A stretch of DNA of 10,243 bases from an uncultured Lachnobacterium sp. (GTDB taxonomy: Bacteria; Bacillota; Clostridia; Lachnospirales; Lachnospiraceae): the NCBI GenBank assembly GCA_900552085.1, contig URYB01000074.1, positions 1 through 10,243 on the forward strand, in the 5' to 3' direction. The notes beneath the pieces were generated by a model, which made no database searches, was not told where the DNA came from, and worked only from the letters and a program-made list of their open reading frames with translations. The position numbers were made by a program, and so were the translations under genes. Each line of letters opens with the position of its first letter. The stretch's first letter is position 1. Positions 1 through 6,895 of the stretch are shown here, one piece after another.

Positions 1-304
1 TATTTTCTGTTTGATCAGAAGCCGCCTGTTCCATCGAAGCTGTCACCATATGCAGTCCGGTATCTGTCACTGCAACATCTGTCATATCCATAATCGCATC
101 GGAAACGCCGGCTGTTACGTTAATGGATTCCATGTCCTTTACATTCAAAGCCTGTGTTACACCTGCGGTAAGTCCTGCCTCTGTCACACTCTGTGCTGAT
201 TTATTATCCTGATTTTTCTGTGTGGATGAAACAACAATCGTTCCAGCCATAATCGCAGCTGCTCCAAAAAGAACTCCTGCGCGAATAAGATTCTTAAACT
301 TCAT
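1..304 (-). CDS. Exported protein of unknown function, N-terminal part
   Basis: The first 101 codons of a minus-strand gene are present; the rest lies beyond the window edge. The start is ATG at 304-302, preceded by GGAGG about 5 nt upstream. The protein opens with a basic stretch (MKFKNLIR) and a hydrophobic segment of about 19 residues (AGVLFGAAAIMAGTIVVSS), a typical Sec signal peptide or N-terminal anchor. There is no Cys for a lipobox. What follows is Ser/Thr/Ala/Val-rich, with two similar stretches, TAGVTQAL and TAGVSDAIMDMT, and no catalytic motif. In Lachnospiraceae, leaders of this kind often precede SH3-like and NlpC/P60 cell-wall hydrolase domains; this is inference only, as no such domain is inside the window. 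It follows ribF on the same strand but has its own promoter, so it is probably a separate transcription unit. Confidence 0.75.
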   Translation of the reverse strand, partial: MKFKNLIRAGVLFGAAAIMAGTIVVSSTQKNQDNKSAQSVTEAGLTAGVTQALNVKDMESINVTAGVSDAIMDMTDVAVTDTGLHMVTASMEQAASDQTEN

Positions 305-328
305 AGATTCCTCCATACAAAAATCATA

Positions 329-351
329 GAGACACATCAACGATATGTCTC
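329..351 (-). other. 5' UTR stem-loop ahead of the exported-protein gene
   Basis: In the minus-strand transcript, GAGACAUAU pairs with AUGUGUCUC around a CGUUG loop: nine base pairs including one U-G wobble. It would begin about 10 nt after the predicted transcription start and ends about 25 nt before the start codon, leaving the ribosome binding site free. It has no U-tract, so it is not a terminator. A 5' mRNA-stabilising hairpin is the simplest reading; a regulatory element is possible. Confidence 0.5.
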
Positions 352-367
352 CTATATAACAGCTATG

Positions 368-396
368 AGTATAACAACTTTGTTACGAAATGTCAA
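368..396 (-). promoter_or_regulatory. Sigma-A-type promoter for the exported-protein gene
   Basis: The minus strand has TTGACA (396-391), a 17-bp spacer and TATACT (373-368): a perfect -35 box and a 5/6 match at -10. Transcription should start near 361, giving a leader of about 57 nt. The promoter lies in the 136-bp gap after ribF. No terminator hairpin with a U-run is visible between the ribF stop and this promoter, so some read-through from the large operon is also possible. Confidence 0.85.
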
Positions 397-440
397 TTAT
401 TTCTGTAATATTTTCGTAATATTTATCTTTTGTTTATATT

Positions 441-1379
441 TTATTCATACAGCAAAACATTCTTTTCAAAATATTCCCGGCTGGTCTGTACATCGCGTTC
501 TATCTGCTCTTTCAATGATTCTACCGAATCGAATTTCTTCTCCGGGCGAATAAAATGCAGAAAAAAGACCTCAAGATCTTTGCCGTATAAGTCGGCCTCA
601 AAGTTCAAAATATTGGTTTCCACTCCAACTTTTCCCGTATTGCTTACCGTAGGTTTGCAACCGACATTGGTAACTCCCGCATACCACTTATGATCAATCC
701 ATACTTTTGTGGCATACACGCCTTTCGGCGGTAACAGTTTTTCTTTCGGAAGTTCCATGTTGATGGTCGGGATTCCAATCGTTCTGCCAAGCTGTTTGCC
801 ATGAATAATTTCTGCTTTTGCAAAAAAAGAATAGCCAAGCAGTTCATTTGCTTTTTCTATATTTCCACAGGCAATTTCTTCCCGGATAAACGTACTGCTG
901 ATATCTCTTCCATACTCCTGCATCTTGTTAAGAACTACTACTTCGTAACCATAAGTTTTCGCATGCTGCTGTAAGACCTGATAATCTCCTTTACGCTGAT
1001 ATCCAAAATGAAAGTCCTTTCCCACAACAAAACATTTTACATGCAATGCTTCTACCATCCAGCGTACAAACTCTTCTGGTGGCATATGCATGATTTCCTG
1101 TGTAAAAGGACATTCGATCAGATAGTCAATTCCGGTATGTTCAAAAATCCAACGTTTCTCTTCGTTCGTCGTAAGTACATGTGCCTCCACATCTGCAACC
1201 TCTGCGCGGGGCGGAATATCAAAAGTAAATACCACCGCCTGATAACCATGCTCCTGCTTCTTCTGCATGAGATTTTTCATCAACAGCTCATGTCCACGAT
1301 GCAGACCGTCAAATTTTCCTAATGAAATTACTGTGTTTTCTTCAATTTTAAATTCAAGTGTATTGGTTATATACTGCAT
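441..1379 (-). CDS. ribF: Bifunctional riboflavin kinase / FAD synthetase
   Basis: This 312-residue cytoplasmic enzyme phosphorylates riboflavin to FMN and then adenylylates FMN to FAD. The N-terminal nucleotidyltransferase half shows GKFDGLHRGH (21-30, the HxGH-type nucleotide-binding motif), GKDFHFG (120-126) and ISSTFIR (160-166). The C-terminal flavokinase half shows GRTIGIPTIN (198-207), PPKGVYA (217-223), GVTNVGCKPTV (235-245), ETN (254-256, containing the likely catalytic Glu) and DLYGKDLEV (263-271). Length is normal for the family. It starts 9 bp after the truB stop, and only a weak purine stretch (AAAAAG) precedes the ATG, so it probably depends on coupling to truB. Small departures from the usual family consensus are GKFDG for GNFDG and FDIPP for FDPHP near residue 54. 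It is the last gene of the operon; rpsO and pnp, which follow ribF in many bacteria, are absent here. Confidence 0.96.
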   Translation of the reverse strand: MQYITNTLEFKIEENTVISLGKFDGLHRGHELLMKNLMQKKQEHGYQAVVFTFDIPPRAEVADVEAHVLTTNEEKRWIFEHTGIDYLIECPFTQEIMHMPPEEFVRWMVEALHVKCFVVGKDFHFGYQRKGDYQVLQQHAKTYGYEVVVLNKMQEYGRDISSTFIREEIACGNIEKANELLGYSFFAKAEIIHGKQLGRTIGIPTINMELPKEKLLPPKGVYATKVWIDHKWYAGVTNVGCKPTVSNTGKVGVETNILNFEADLYGKDLEVFFLHFIRPEKKFDSVESLKEQIERDVQTSREYFEKNVLLYE

Positions 1380-1388
1380 ATCTTTTTA

Positions 1389-2282
1389 TCAAATAAATAA
1401 TTTTATTGGTTTAAAATCCTGTTCCTGTGGCATATAGGCATAAAGCCCAATAAACCGCTCCTCCCAGTCATACAAACGAATGCATTTCTGTTCTTTTTCC
1501 TGACACATATTGCAAATCATTTCCTTCGGAATCCGATTGCCGTTCTCCACCATCTTTTTGGCAATCTCCATCACCTGCGCAGAATCATACTGCAAAAAGA
1601 CCGAATCGACTGACTGTACGAAAGAAAAATCCTCCCGTTGTACCAGCTCTTCAATCTGTTGCAAACGAAGCGCACCATCCAGACGAAACTCACTGACTCT
1701 TGTGCGAAGAAGGTTTTCCATGCAGGCGCCACATCCCAGCTTGTCTCCAATATCCTGACAAAGCGTACGGATATATGTGCCTTTGGAACATTCCACCTTC
1801 ATGCGGACTCGCGGCAGATTGATTTCTAAAATTTGAATTTTATGTATCGTCACAGGCCGCGCCTTGCGCTCCACTTCAATTCCCTTGCGCGCAAGATCAC
1901 ACAGTTTCTGCCCATTGACTTTCAACGCGGAATACATTGGTGGAATCTGCATATATTCTCCCTCAAAGGAAGTGATCACAGTTTTTACCGCATCTTCTGA
2001 CACTGTAACTTCCTGTCGATTCAAAACGGTTCCCGACACATCCTGTGTATCTGTTGTCATGCCCAAAAGCATCACAGCTTCGTATTCTTTATCTTTGTCC
2101 GTCAGAAGATCACACACTTTTGTTGCCCGTCCCAGACACACAGGCAATACTCCCTGCGCGTCCGGATCAAGCGTTCCGGTATGTCCAATTTTTTTCTGAT
2201 GAAAAATGCCACGCATTTTGGCTACCACATCAAAACTGGTAAATCCGCTTTCTTTATAAACATTTACAATTCCGTTAATCAT
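1389..2282 (-). CDS. truB: tRNA pseudouridine(55) synthase
   Basis: TruB (297 residues) converts U55 in the T-loop of tRNAs to pseudouridine. The catalytic block is GHTGTLDPDAQGVLPV (33-48), with D39 as the nucleophilic aspartate. Other family signatures are GIVNVYKESGFTSFDVV near the N-terminus, KEYEA with the conserved Tyr67, QIPPMYSALKVNG (112-124) and GTYIRTLCQDIG (168-179). The residue after TS is Phe where many homologues have His. A short C-terminal region (about 225-297) resembles the accessory RNA-binding end of Firmicute TruB proteins, though it is too diverged for me to name the fold. The ATG lies 7 bp after the nrnA stop, with a weak AGGT ribosome binding site that overlaps that stop, which suggests coupling. 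The ribF gene follows after 9 bp. Confidence 0.96.
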   Translation of the reverse strand: MINGIVNVYKESGFTSFDVVAKMRGIFHQKKIGHTGTLDPDAQGVLPVCLGRATKVCDLLTDKDKEYEAVMLLGMTTDTQDVSGTVLNRQEVTVSEDAVKTVITSFEGEYMQIPPMYSALKVNGQKLCDLARKGIEVERKARPVTIHKIQILEINLPRVRMKVECSKGTYIRTLCQDIGDKLGCGACMENLLRTRVSEFRLDGALRLQQIEELVQREDFSFVQSVDSVFLQYDSAQVMEIAKKMVENGNRIPKEMICNMCQEKEQKCIRLYDWEERFIGLYAYMPQEQDFKPIKLFI

Positions 2283-2289
2283 TGTCTAC

Positions 2290-3237
2290 CTACAATCTCT
2301 TTTCCACTTCTTCCAGCAACGTAGAAACCACCTGTTCCTGCGTACCGTACATAGTGCAGCCTGCAGCTTTCACATGTCCGCCACCTCCGAAATGCATTGC
2401 AAGTGAAGCCGCATCAAAGTCCCCGTTTACCCGGAGACTTACTTTAAAACTTCCATCCTCATTTTCATAAATAAAGACAGCAAGTTTTACATCTTTTGTC
2501 ACGCGCAACTGATTAACAATGCCATCTAAGTGTTTTGGAAGAACATCAAATTGTTTCATCTGTTCCTGTGTAATCACACTGACGATACATTGATCATCCA
2601 GATAAAGCCGGCTATCCAATAAAGCCTGTCCCATTACACGGTTCTGATTATATGTCTTCGTATAAAAAGTCTCATCCACAATTTTGGAAAAATCGATTCC
2701 TTTTTCCATCAGAATACCTGCAATATTCATAGTCTTCGCTGAGGTACAACTGTACTGAAAGACTCCGGTATCATGCACCATTCCTGTATAAAGGCATTCT
2801 GCAATTTCTTTTGTTACTTTCTCTGCATCCATCAGCTCATATACAAGTTCACAGGTAGAACTTGCTTCCGGAAAAATGTAATTTTCCTCTGCAAACGCCT
2901 GATTGCTGACATGATGATCCACACAATACGTGTGTTTTGCACTTTCAAAATATTTTGCTGCATTTCCAAGTCTTCCGGTATCTCCACAGTCAAGTGCAAT
3001 AAACAGATCAAAAATATCTTCATCTGTATATTCGCTCTTAATCTCCTCGGAATAACGCAAAAACTTAAAAATATTTGGAATCGGCTCTAAGTACAGTCTT
3101 ACATCCACATCCGGATAATAGGTGCGAATGTAATTATAGACTGCAAGTGTGGAACCGACACAGTCTCCATCCGGACGCACATGTCCGGCGATGCCTTTCA
3201 AATGTATATTTTCCAATACGGCATCAAGCTTCTTCAT
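2290..3237 (-). CDS. nrnA: DHH/DHHA1 phosphoesterase, NrnA-type nanoRNase / pAp phosphatase
   Basis: NrnA-family enzymes degrade 2-5 nt RNAs and dephosphorylate 3'-phosphoadenosine 5'-phosphate using Mn2+. The DHH domain shows HVRPDGDCVGS (19-29), LDCGDTGRLG (82-91), DHH (107-109) and HDTG (155-158); the DHHA1 domain ends in RVNGDFDA (269-276) and GGGGH (284-288). All expected metal and substrate motifs are present. I start the protein at ATG 3237 (315 residues) because AAGGAG lies 7 nt upstream. A longer frame starting at a TTG at 3273 adds 12 residues but lacks a matching ribosome binding site. The chosen start overlaps the end of rbfA by 14 nt, implying coupled translation. Some DHH/DHHA1 relatives cleave cyclic dinucleotides (GdpP, PgpH), but this protein has no membrane, PAS or GGDEF segment, so NrnA is the better call. 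Confidence 0.92.
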   Translation of the reverse strand: MKKLDAVLENIHLKGIAGHVRPDGDCVGSTLAVYNYIRTYYPDVDVRLYLEPIPNIFKFLRYSEEIKSEYTDEDIFDLFIALDCGDTGRLGNAAKYFESAKHTYCVDHHVSNQAFAEENYIFPEASSTCELVYELMDAEKVTKEIAECLYTGMVHDTGVFQYSCTSAKTMNIAGILMEKGIDFSKIVDETFYTKTYNQNRVMGQALLDSRLYLDDQCIVSVITQEQMKQFDVLPKHLDGIVNQLRVTKDVKLAVFIYENEDGSFKVSLRVNGDFDAASLAMHFGGGGHVKAAGCTMYGTQEQVVSTLLEEVEKRL

Positions 3238-3604
3238 CGGCAGACTCCTTTTGGTTCTTTGTGACATCATCAATCATCTTTGACATACGAATTCCATATT
3301 CAATTGACTGATCCAATACAAATTTAATCTCCGGTGTATTGCGAAGATTAATGGATTTTGCAAGTTTCACACGAATAAATCCCTCTGCGGAGCGAAGGCC
3401 TGCAAGTGTGTCCTTCTGCGATTGTTCATCGCCGAGGACACTGATATATGCTTTTGCAGTCTTCAACTCCGGAGCAACCTCTACTGCAACCACGCTGGTC
3501 ATCGGATTAATTCTCGGATCCTTGATTTCTCCACGGATGATATTGGACAGTTCACGCATCACTTCTTCATTGATACGAATATTTTTAATACTGTTTTTTC
3601 TCAT
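3224..3604 (-). CDS. rbfA: 30S ribosome-binding factor A
   Basis: RbfA (126 residues) is a small KH-like protein that binds immature 30S subunits near the 5' end of 16S rRNA and assists late maturation. The N-terminus SIKNIRINEEVMRELSNII, then IKDPRI (27-32), the VEVAPELKTAKAYISVLG block (41-58) and RTPEIKF-like NLRNTPEIKF near residue 90 are characteristic. The C-terminal tail is charged and poorly conserved. The ATG is 8 bp after the infB stop; its ribosome binding site, AGGAT, overlaps the infB stop codon TAG. The gene's 3' end overlaps the nrnA start by 14 nt. The infB-rbfA order is typical of bacteria and ties it to initiation and small-subunit assembly. Confidence 0.95.
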   Translation of the reverse strand: MRKNSIKNIRINEEVMRELSNIIRGEIKDPRINPMTSVVAVEVAPELKTAKAYISVLGDEQSQKDTLAGLRSAEGFIRVKLAKSINLRNTPEIKFVLDQSIEYGIRMSKMIDDVTKNQKESADEEA

Positions 3605-3612
3605 TCTACATC

Positions 3613-6306
3613 CTATCTTGGTACTTCTACCATCTTATATGCTTCTACCTGATCAAATTCCTGAATATCGTTAAATCCTTCGAATACAAGACCACACTCA
3701 TATCCAGTTTTGACCTCTTTTACATCATCTTTGAAACGCTTTAAGGATGCAAGATCACCTTCAAAGATCTGGTTTCCTTCACGTGAAATACGTACACGAC
3801 AGCCTCTTTCCATCACACCGTCAAGCACATAGGAACCTGCGATATTTCCAACGCCGGAAGCCTTGAAAATCTGGCGGATTTCTGCGTGTCCGATTACCTT
3901 TTCTTCGAATACCGGATCCAACATACCCTTCATCGCTGCTTCTACATCTTCGATTGCATTGTAAATAACCTTGTAAAGTCGGATATCTACGCCCTCATTA
4001 TCTGCGGTAACCTTTGCAATTGGATCTGGACGGACATTAAATCCGATAATGATTGCATTGGATGCAGATGCAAGGATAACGTCAGATTCGTTGATGGCAC
4101 CAACACCACCATGAATCACTTTAACAACAACTTCCTCATTGGACAGTTTAACAAGCGACTGTTTTACCGCCTCAACAGATCCCTGTACATCGGCTTTTAC
4201 AATAATATCTAATTCTTTCATATTACCAGACTGAATCTGTGAGAACAGATCATCCAGTGACATCTTTGCTTTTGTATCTTCGATCAGTCGGTTCTTCTCT
4301 TCTGAAATATAAGTGTCAGCAAATGCCTTAGCCTCTTTATCAGAATCGCAGACAACAAATGTCTCGCCTGCAGCCGGAACACTGTTCAAACCAAGAATCT
4401 CAACCGGTGTAGAAGGAATTGCTTTCTTCACACGCTGTCCCTTGTCATCGATCATCGCACGTACTTTACCATAGCTGCTTCCGCACGCAATGGAATCTCC
4501 TACGTGAAGAGTACCTTTCTGTACAAGAACGGTTGCAACTGCACCGCGTCCCTTATCCAGCTGTGCCTCAATAACAAGACCTCTTGCATTACGATTCGGA
4601 TTTGCCTTCAGCTCCAATACTTCAGCTGTAAGAAGAATCATCTCCAGAAGATTATCGATACCTTCTTTTGTATGTGCAGAAACCGGACAGAAAATTGTGC
4701 TTCCACCCCAGTCTTCCGGAATCAGTTCATACTCGGATAACTCCTGCTTAACTTTTTCAATATTGGCACTTGGCTTATCAATCTTGTTGACAGCAACAAT
4801 AATTTCTACTCCGGCAGCTTTCGCATGGTTGATTGCTTCTACCGTCTGTGGCATAACACCGTCATCTGCAGCTACAACAAGGATTGCAATATCTGTAGAA
4901 TTTGCACCACGCATACGCATTGCTGTAAATGCCTCATGTCCAGGAGTATCCAGGAATGTGATATTCTGATCGTTGATGGATACCACAGATGCACCAATGT
5001 GCTGTGTGATACCACCAGCCTCACGATCTGTTACACGTGTAGAACGGATTGCATCCAACAGAGATGTTTTACCATGATCAACGTGACCCATAACACATAC
5101 TACAGGTGGACGTGGAACAAGATTCTTTGGATCTTCCTCATCCTCTTTGAGAAGTTCTGCGATCACATCAACTTTTTCTTCCGGCTCACAAATATAGTTG
5201 AACTCTAACGCGATTTCCTCCGCAGCATCAAAATCGATTTCCTGATTTACGGTTACCATCTGGCCTTTCATAAATAACTTCTTAACGATAGCCGCTGGCT
5301 GCACCTTCATCTTGTCTGCAAGATCACGGATTGTCATCTTCTCCGGCAATGTGATGGTCTTGATTACATCTTCATCTTCCTTTGGTTTCTGTGGCTGCTG
5401 CTGTGGTTTCTTCTTTCCGCCATGTTTCTCTAAGTTTACATAATTCTCCTGACGCTTTCCGCCGAGTTTATCATGTTCCTGACGACGATTGTTATTGCGG
5501 CGGTCATTGTTACGGTCACGGCCTTCTTTTCCTCTTACTTCTTCCGGAGCCGCTGCAGCTGCTTCTTTGTTAAAACGATTGATTTCTTTATCAAAGCGTC
5601 CTTTGTTATTGTTTCTTCTGTCATTATTGCGATCGTTCTGTGGACGGTCCTGACGGTTTCCATTCTGTGGACGGTCTCCATTGGAACGGTTCGGGCGATC
5701 CTGACGATTTTGACGATTTCCGTTCTGCGAACGGTCTCCATTGGAACGGTTCGGACGATCCTGACGATTTCCGTTCTGTGGACGATTATTCTGCTTTTCT
5801 GCATTCTGCTTAGCCGTACGGCTCTCTGCAAAATCATCCACATTATTTGCTGTACGCTCGCTGATTGGACGCATTGCACGCTCTCCAACCGGACGCGGAC
5901 GGATAATGCTGTGCTGTTCCGGGCGCTGCTGTCCATTGTCTCTTCTGGAACCACGGTTATTGTCACGATTGTTTCTGTTATTGTTTCCGTTTCCCTGTCC
6001 CGGTCTTCTTGACTGCTTGCTGTACTGTGCATTGAATACTGCTGTGATGCTTGACTTTTTCTTCGGGCGTTCTTTTCCTTCTTCTGTCTTTGTATCCTCA
6101 GCTTTTGTCACTGCTTTTTCTGCTTTTGCAGCTGGTTTTGTATCGTCTTTTTTAGAAAATTTGTTACGGACAACAGCCTGTGCAGCATCTTCGATTCCGC
6201 TGGATGCGCTTTTTACTGCATAATCTGTTGTACTTAACAATTCTATGATATCCTGTGATTTTATATTTAATTCTTTTGCAAGTTCATGAACTCTCATTTT
6301 TGCCAT
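3613..6306 (-). CDS. infB: Translation initiation factor IF-2
   Basis: IF-2 is the GTPase that brings fMet-tRNA to the 30S subunit and promotes 50S joining. The 897-residue protein has an N-terminal IF2_N domain (about 1-52), a long disordered linker rich in Asn, Arg, Gln and Asp (about 95-310), a second IF2_N domain (about 314-370), then the G domain: GHVDHGKT (407-414), DTPGH (453-457), NKID (507-510), SAHTKEG (543-549). Domains II, III and IV (the fMet-tRNA-binding end) follow and are complete. The start ATG at 6306 is placed by GGAGGT 9 nt upstream; an ATG three codons later is spaced less well. The linker contains a recent tandem duplication. The gene begins 16 bp after ylxQ and ends 8 bp before rbfA. 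Confidence 0.98.
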   Translation of the reverse strand: MAKMRVHELAKELNIKSQDIIELLSTTDYAVKSASSGIEDAAQAVVRNKFSKKDDTKPAAKAEKAVTKAEDTKTEEGKERPKKKSSITAVFNAQYSKQSRRPGQGNGNNNRNNRDNNRGSRRDNGQQRPEQHSIIRPRPVGERAMRPISERTANNVDDFAESRTAKQNAEKQNNRPQNGNRQDRPNRSNGDRSQNGNRQNRQDRPNRSNGDRPQNGNRQDRPQNDRNNDRRNNNKGRFDKEINRFNKEAAAAAPEEVRGKEGRDRNNDRRNNNRRQEHDKLGGKRQENYVNLEKHGGKKKPQQQPQKPKEDEDVIKTITLPEKMTIRDLADKMKVQPAAIVKKLFMKGQMVTVNQEIDFDAAEEIALEFNYICEPEEKVDVIAELLKEDEEDPKNLVPRPPVVCVMGHVDHGKTSLLDAIRSTRVTDREAGGITQHIGASVVSINDQNITFLDTPGHEAFTAMRMRGANSTDIAILVVAADDGVMPQTVEAINHAKAAGVEIIVAVNKIDKPSANIEKVKQELSEYELIPEDWGGSTIFCPVSAHTKEGIDNLLEMILLTAEVLELKANPNRNARGLVIEAQLDKGRGAVATVLVQKGTLHVGDSIACGSSYGKVRAMIDDKGQRVKKAIPSTPVEILGLNSVPAAGETFVVCDSDKEAKAFADTYISEEKNRLIEDTKAKMSLDDLFSQIQSGNMKELDIIVKADVQGSVEAVKQSLVKLSNEEVVVKVIHGGVGAINESDVILASASNAIIIGFNVRPDPIAKVTADNEGVDIRLYKVIYNAIEDVEAAMKGMLDPVFEEKVIGHAEIRQIFKASGVGNIAGSYVLDGVMERGCRVRISREGNQIFEGDLASLKRFKDDVKEVKTGYECGLVFEGFNDIQEFDQVEAYKMVEVPR
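5617..5784 (-). repeat. In-frame tandem repeat in the infB linker
   Basis: Three consecutive copies of an 18-20-residue unit of the form PQNGNRQDRPNRSNGDR occupy residues 175-230 of IF-2. At DNA level the first two copies are nearly identical over about 50 nt, the second carrying a small in-frame insertion (RQN), and the third has diverged in its second half. The unit length is a multiple of three, so copy number can change without breaking the frame. Confidence 0.8.
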
Positions 6307-6322
6307 AAATGAACTACCTCCA

Positions 6323-6634
6323 TTATTCAGTTTTTTTCAATTTATTCTCCACAGCCCGCGCAAGATTCTCATCTGTCACTGCAAGTGATGCCCGAAATTC
6401 CTTTCCGATACATCTTCCCAACGCTTCCTTGCTTCCATAACAATAACACGGCACTTCATAAAACTCTGTCATATTCATAAAACTTTTCCTGGTATTATCA
6501 GAAGCTTCTTCTGAAACAATTACCAAATAAGCATGACCTGTTTTTACAGCTTTCTCTGTGGAAAATTCACCACTAACTACATTTCCTGATTTTGCCGCAA
6601 TCCCTAACATGGATAATACTTTATCATTCTGCAA
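6323..6634 (-). CDS. ylxQ: L7Ae/L30e-family RNA-binding protein YlxQ
   Basis: This 103-residue protein belongs to the ribosomal L7Ae/L30e/Gadd45 fold, which usually binds kink-turn RNA; its exact RNA partner in bacteria is not settled. Family features are LGIAAKSGNVVSGE (10-23), KTGHAYLVIVSEEASDNTRK (31-50), a Tyr/Cys-rich VPCYCYGSKEALG (61-73) and IGKEFRASLAV (76-86). The start is a TTG at 6634: an in-frame TGA lies three codons upstream, the next ATG (codon 9) would remove the first helix, and AAGGAG stands 10 nt before the TTG. The gene overlaps the end of ylxR by 11 nt and lies 16 bp before infB, the standard ylxR-ylxQ-infB arrangement of Firmicutes. Confidence 0.9.
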   Translation of the reverse strand: MQNDKVLSMLGIAAKSGNVVSGEFSTEKAVKTGHAYLVIVSEEASDNTRKSFMNMTEFYEVPCYCYGSKEALGRCIGKEFRASLAVTDENLARAVENKLKKTE

Positions 6635-6893
6635 GTGTGCTCATCTCCTTTTCCAGGTTCTCATACACTTCATCCGGAATCGCAACTTTCAAGGATCTCT
6701 CAAGTCCCTTGGATTTTCTTGCTTTTTTCAAGCATTCTGTATCGGCACAAATATATGCGCCTCTTCCGTTTTTGCGTCCACTGGCATCCAGGAAAACACC
6801 CTCATCGTTTTTAATTACACGAATGAGTTCCTTTTTTGCTTTCATCTCGCCACAGCCAACGCACTGTCGCAATGGAATCTTTTTATTTGCCAT
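6624..6893 (-). CDS. ylxR: YlxR (DUF448) RNA-binding protein, RnpM
   Basis: This 89-residue basic protein has the DUF448 signature: RQCVGCGEMKAKKELIRVI (9-27), LDASGRKNGRGAYIC (35-49). In Bacillus subtilis the family member has been reported to bind RNase P RNA and modulate RNase P (RnpM); a regulatory nucleoid role has also been proposed. Here that function is inferred from homology. Four cysteines, C11, C14, C49 and C54, form a CxxC ... CxxxxC pattern that could bind a metal, but this cannot be told from sequence alone. The ATG lies only 2 bp after the nusA stop, and its ribosome binding site (GAGGAA) is made from the last nusA codons. The 3' end overlaps ylxQ by 11 nt. Confidence 0.93.
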   Translation of the reverse strand: MANKKIPLRQCVGCGEMKAKKELIRVIKNDEGVFLDASGRKNGRGAYICADTECLKKARKSKGLERSLKVAIPDEVYENLEKEMSTLAE

Positions 6894-6895
6894 AA

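Noticed and set aside
397..440. AATATT-containing inverted repeat after ribF as an operon terminator
   Set aside because: The stem is short and entirely A/T with no U-run; it would be too weak for an intrinsic terminator.
3238..3273. A 12-residue longer N-terminus for nrnA starting at TTG 3273
   Set aside because: No ribosome binding site at proper distance, whereas AAGGAG stands 7 nt before ATG 3237; family members start near the MKKLDAVLE-type helix.
5617..5784. The regularly spaced repeats as a CRISPR-like array
   Set aside because: The repeats are adjacent, in frame and coding for the IF-2 linker, without unique spacers.
5473..6012. A 179-codon plus-strand frame rich in Ile, Val, Ser and Leu, resembling a membrane protein
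   Set aside because: It is the reverse complement of the Arg/Asn-rich infB linker; its hydrophobicity and repeats are produced by that composition, and it lacks a ribosome binding site.
5535..6032. A 165-codon minus-strand frame with repeated ETVRRTEIVKIVR-like units
   Set aside because: It is an alternate frame of the infB tandem repeats, fully inside a gene whose own frame is clearly conserved.
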